NCBI GenBank assembly: GCA_935421135.1
Contig: OW285195.1
Coordinates: 14,398,158-14,462,157, forward strand
Source of the DNA: Bugulina stolonifera
Lineage: Eukaryota; Bryozoa; Gymnolaemata; Cheilostomatida; Bugulidae
Reading direction: 5' to 3'
Length of the DNA: 64,000 nucleotides
Within the stretch, counting starts at the first letter, position 1. Each line of letters begins with the position of its first letter. A program made the translations under genes and the position numbers. Under the pieces are notes generated by a model that saw only the letters and a program-made list of their open reading frames with translations, made no database searches and was not told the origin of the DNA. Shown here piece after piece: positions 62,116-64,000 of the stretch.

Positions 62116-62757
62116 TGCTGGTGAGTGGCGACTATCAACCACATGCTACTTACTTGACTGCATTATAGTAATATAAGTACACACACAATACGGATGTCCA
62201 ACTATTATATAATATCCATGTATTTATGTAGCAATGTTTAAATAATAAAGGAGACAGACAGCTGCAGTATATTGCCTACATTGTATATGTATATGTACAA
62301 GAATTTGTTTCAAACTTAGCTGTCTTGTGTATTCCAAGCTAAAAAGACGACTTATTGCTGCTAATGCTGCCGAGGTTGGGTACTTATATATGGAAAATTG
62401 AACTTTGTTTTATAGGGTGAATAGATAATGGCTGCTTATCCATACAGGAATAGTGTTAATTATGAATATGAGGTATTGGAACTCTATTGTGATTAAACAC
62501 AATGAGAATTGATTTTTGTGCCATGGCAGCATCTCAGCTGGGTACAATCAAGTGCTGATGTGAGACAGCATTGATTCTCTGCAGAAGTGGAGGAAGTTTC
62601 CTTTTCTCTTCAACTTTTTGAATTATCCCAATTCTAAACAAATTCATAGGTCTTGGGCTACTAACATTGTATGATTTACTGCATCTAAATGAGGTTTGCC
62701 AAAGTATAATGATGGTGTAAGGCAGGAGCTGCTTTCCCTTACACATTAGGCTGTTAA

Positions 62758-63314
62758 GCTTAGGCCACACTGACGCGAATTTTCTTGCGAATAGCGAATT
62801 TTGGCCAAAGGCGAATTCGCAAATTATAATCGAGCGTGCCACACTGCAAAAGCTATAAGCGAATTCGCATTGATTTCACCCAATGAGGGATCAAAAATTA
62901 TTATCCCCGGTCACGTTTCTCATTCACTGCAGAACTAGAACTCCGAAAAATGTAAAATAAAATTATAATTAAAATAGAATAAAATAAAATAATTATTTTA
63001 TTCTTACTTTCATTCGTTTTACACAATTCTTGCAAACGGAAGTAATCACTTTATTCATCAGTTAAAATAAATATTTTAATACAATAATTTAAACTCATGA
63101 TTGATTGAAAATCCGTGGCTCTGAACACGTGACAGTAACGTGACAAGTAAAAATTGGCCAATCACAAATTAGCGAGTTGCGAATTAGCTGATTGAGATCA
63201 GCGAGTGCGAAATCGCTAATTTTGCGCGAATTCGCACAAAATTTGCGATTTGCGAATTCGCCTTTGGCCAAAATTCGCCACTCGCAAGAAAATTCGCGTC
63301 AGTGTGGCCTAAGC
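62758..63314. mobile_element. MITE with ~75-bp terminal inverted repeats
   Basis: 557-bp element. The left end, GCTTAGGCCACACTGACGCG then AATTTTCTTGCGA, is mirrored at the right end (63240-63314), and similarity continues through GGCCAAAGGCGAATTCGC. GCGAATT repeats fill both arms; the middle is AT-rich. No open frame. The TTAGGCC/GGCCTAA ends suggest a PIF/Harbinger-like or related family, but no clear target duplication is visible. Confidence 0.85.
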
Positions 63315-63754
63315 ATAAGAGTGTTGAAACTACTAACATGTACTATGTTGATTGAAACTATAGAGGGGAGATAACTTTATGATTAAAACTACATGTTGGT
63401 CTTGTAATATGACTGGCCTGGTATGGTACACTCTACTACCTTAACCAATACAAAAATTTAGCTTACACCGCATGTAATACCGAGCATCATGATATGGAAC
63501 TAAGGCTATATCATGTAGCAGCTTGCAGCAAATAAAATCTAGATGCTGCTAGGCATTGTCAAAACATAAACTGTTGGGTTTTTGGTGTGGCCCTTACCCT
63601 TCATTGGTGACCAACAAGCTGTGAAACACCTACAGAAAGGAGTTGAATTTTCATCACAACCTTTTATTTCTCTGGTAGAGAACTCAGCCCACCCAGCATG
63701 CAACTAAGTTTGAAAAGGCTACAAATATTATGTGCTTTAAATACTATTTATACG

Positions 63755-63965
63755 ATGTATACATGTACATGTACAAGTACATTGTATATGCATATACACA
63801 TGTACATGTGCATATGTATATGCATATACACACATGTACATGTACATGTACATGCATAATATAATATATACATGTATGTACATGTACATGTGTATATGCA
63901 TATACATGTTCATGGGTATACAGCACATATATACATACATATACATTGTACATTGTACATTGTAT
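63755..63965. repeat. TGTACA/ATGCATAT low-complexity tract
   Basis: About 210 bp of alternating TGTACATG and TATGCATA, largely self-complementary. Its open frames (Tyr/Met/His/Val-rich) are spurious. Confidence 0.9.
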
Positions 63966-64000
63966 ATCTTAATATAAGGAAGCATCTACTCTTATTATAA

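Larger units (their letters stand above)
62116..64000. other. Right flank
   Basis: Upstream of the glycosyltransferase-like gene. Contains the MITE at 62758-63314 and a simple-sequence tract at 63755-63965. No gene is seen before the window ends. Confidence 0.6.

Noticed and set aside
63737..63985. Tyr/His/Val/Met-rich frames at the right edge
   Set aside because: Low-complexity TGTACATG/TATGCATA sequence.

Overview
The window is nuclear DNA from an animal. It holds eight spliced protein-coding genes with GT-AG introns, TATA and poly(A) signals, and many intronic tandem repeats and MITE-like elements. The mix of AP-2 mu, RPL22, beta-tubulin, a class C GABA-B-type receptor, a MADF-BESS protein, RPAP2 and a Fringe-type glycosyltransferase is metazoan. 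An early-branching marine animal, most likely a demosponge, fits best, but that placement is an inference and was not tested.

Layout: AP2M1 (minus, 848-6813, 10 exons) is divergent from RPL22 (plus, 8341-9644, 4 exons). Two introns of RPL22 carry near-identical ~85-nt snoRNA-like elements. Beta-tubulin (plus, 12840-15181, 5 exons) converges on a large GABA-B-like receptor gene (minus, 16552-34259, 18 exons). That gene's introns contain a tRNA-Ser(GCT), a hAT-type MITE with a target-site duplication, an LTR-like fragment, a long inverted repeat and several tandem arrays. Next come a MADF-BESS regulator (minus, 36121-38632) and RPAP2 (plus, 41869-47045), with a perfect 62-bp-arm hairpin and a pre-miRNA-like hairpin between them. 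A Fringe-like glycosyltransferase (plus, 50209-55195) then converges on an uncharacterised type II membrane glycosyltransferase-like gene (minus, 58159-62115). The right flank has a second MITE with long terminal inverted repeats.

The genes are an ordinary mix of endocytosis, translation, cytoskeleton, signalling, transcription and glycosylation, and they do not form one pathway. I rebuilt every exon by eye from conserved protein sequence, GT-AG borders and reading phase. All eight models close in phase from start to stop, although two starts and one internal donor remain uncertain.

The most unusual feature is where the tandem arrays sit. In at least seven introns of four genes, the array begins exactly at a splice junction. 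Each repeat unit is a copy of the real donor or acceptor, sometimes with the neighbouring exon bases, so one intron can carry 5 to about 55 splice-site-like copies in a row. The window also holds a scattered family of tiny hairpins with GGAGTTGTCTYC-type arms and a second short family with AGCCTGGGTTCC-type ends.
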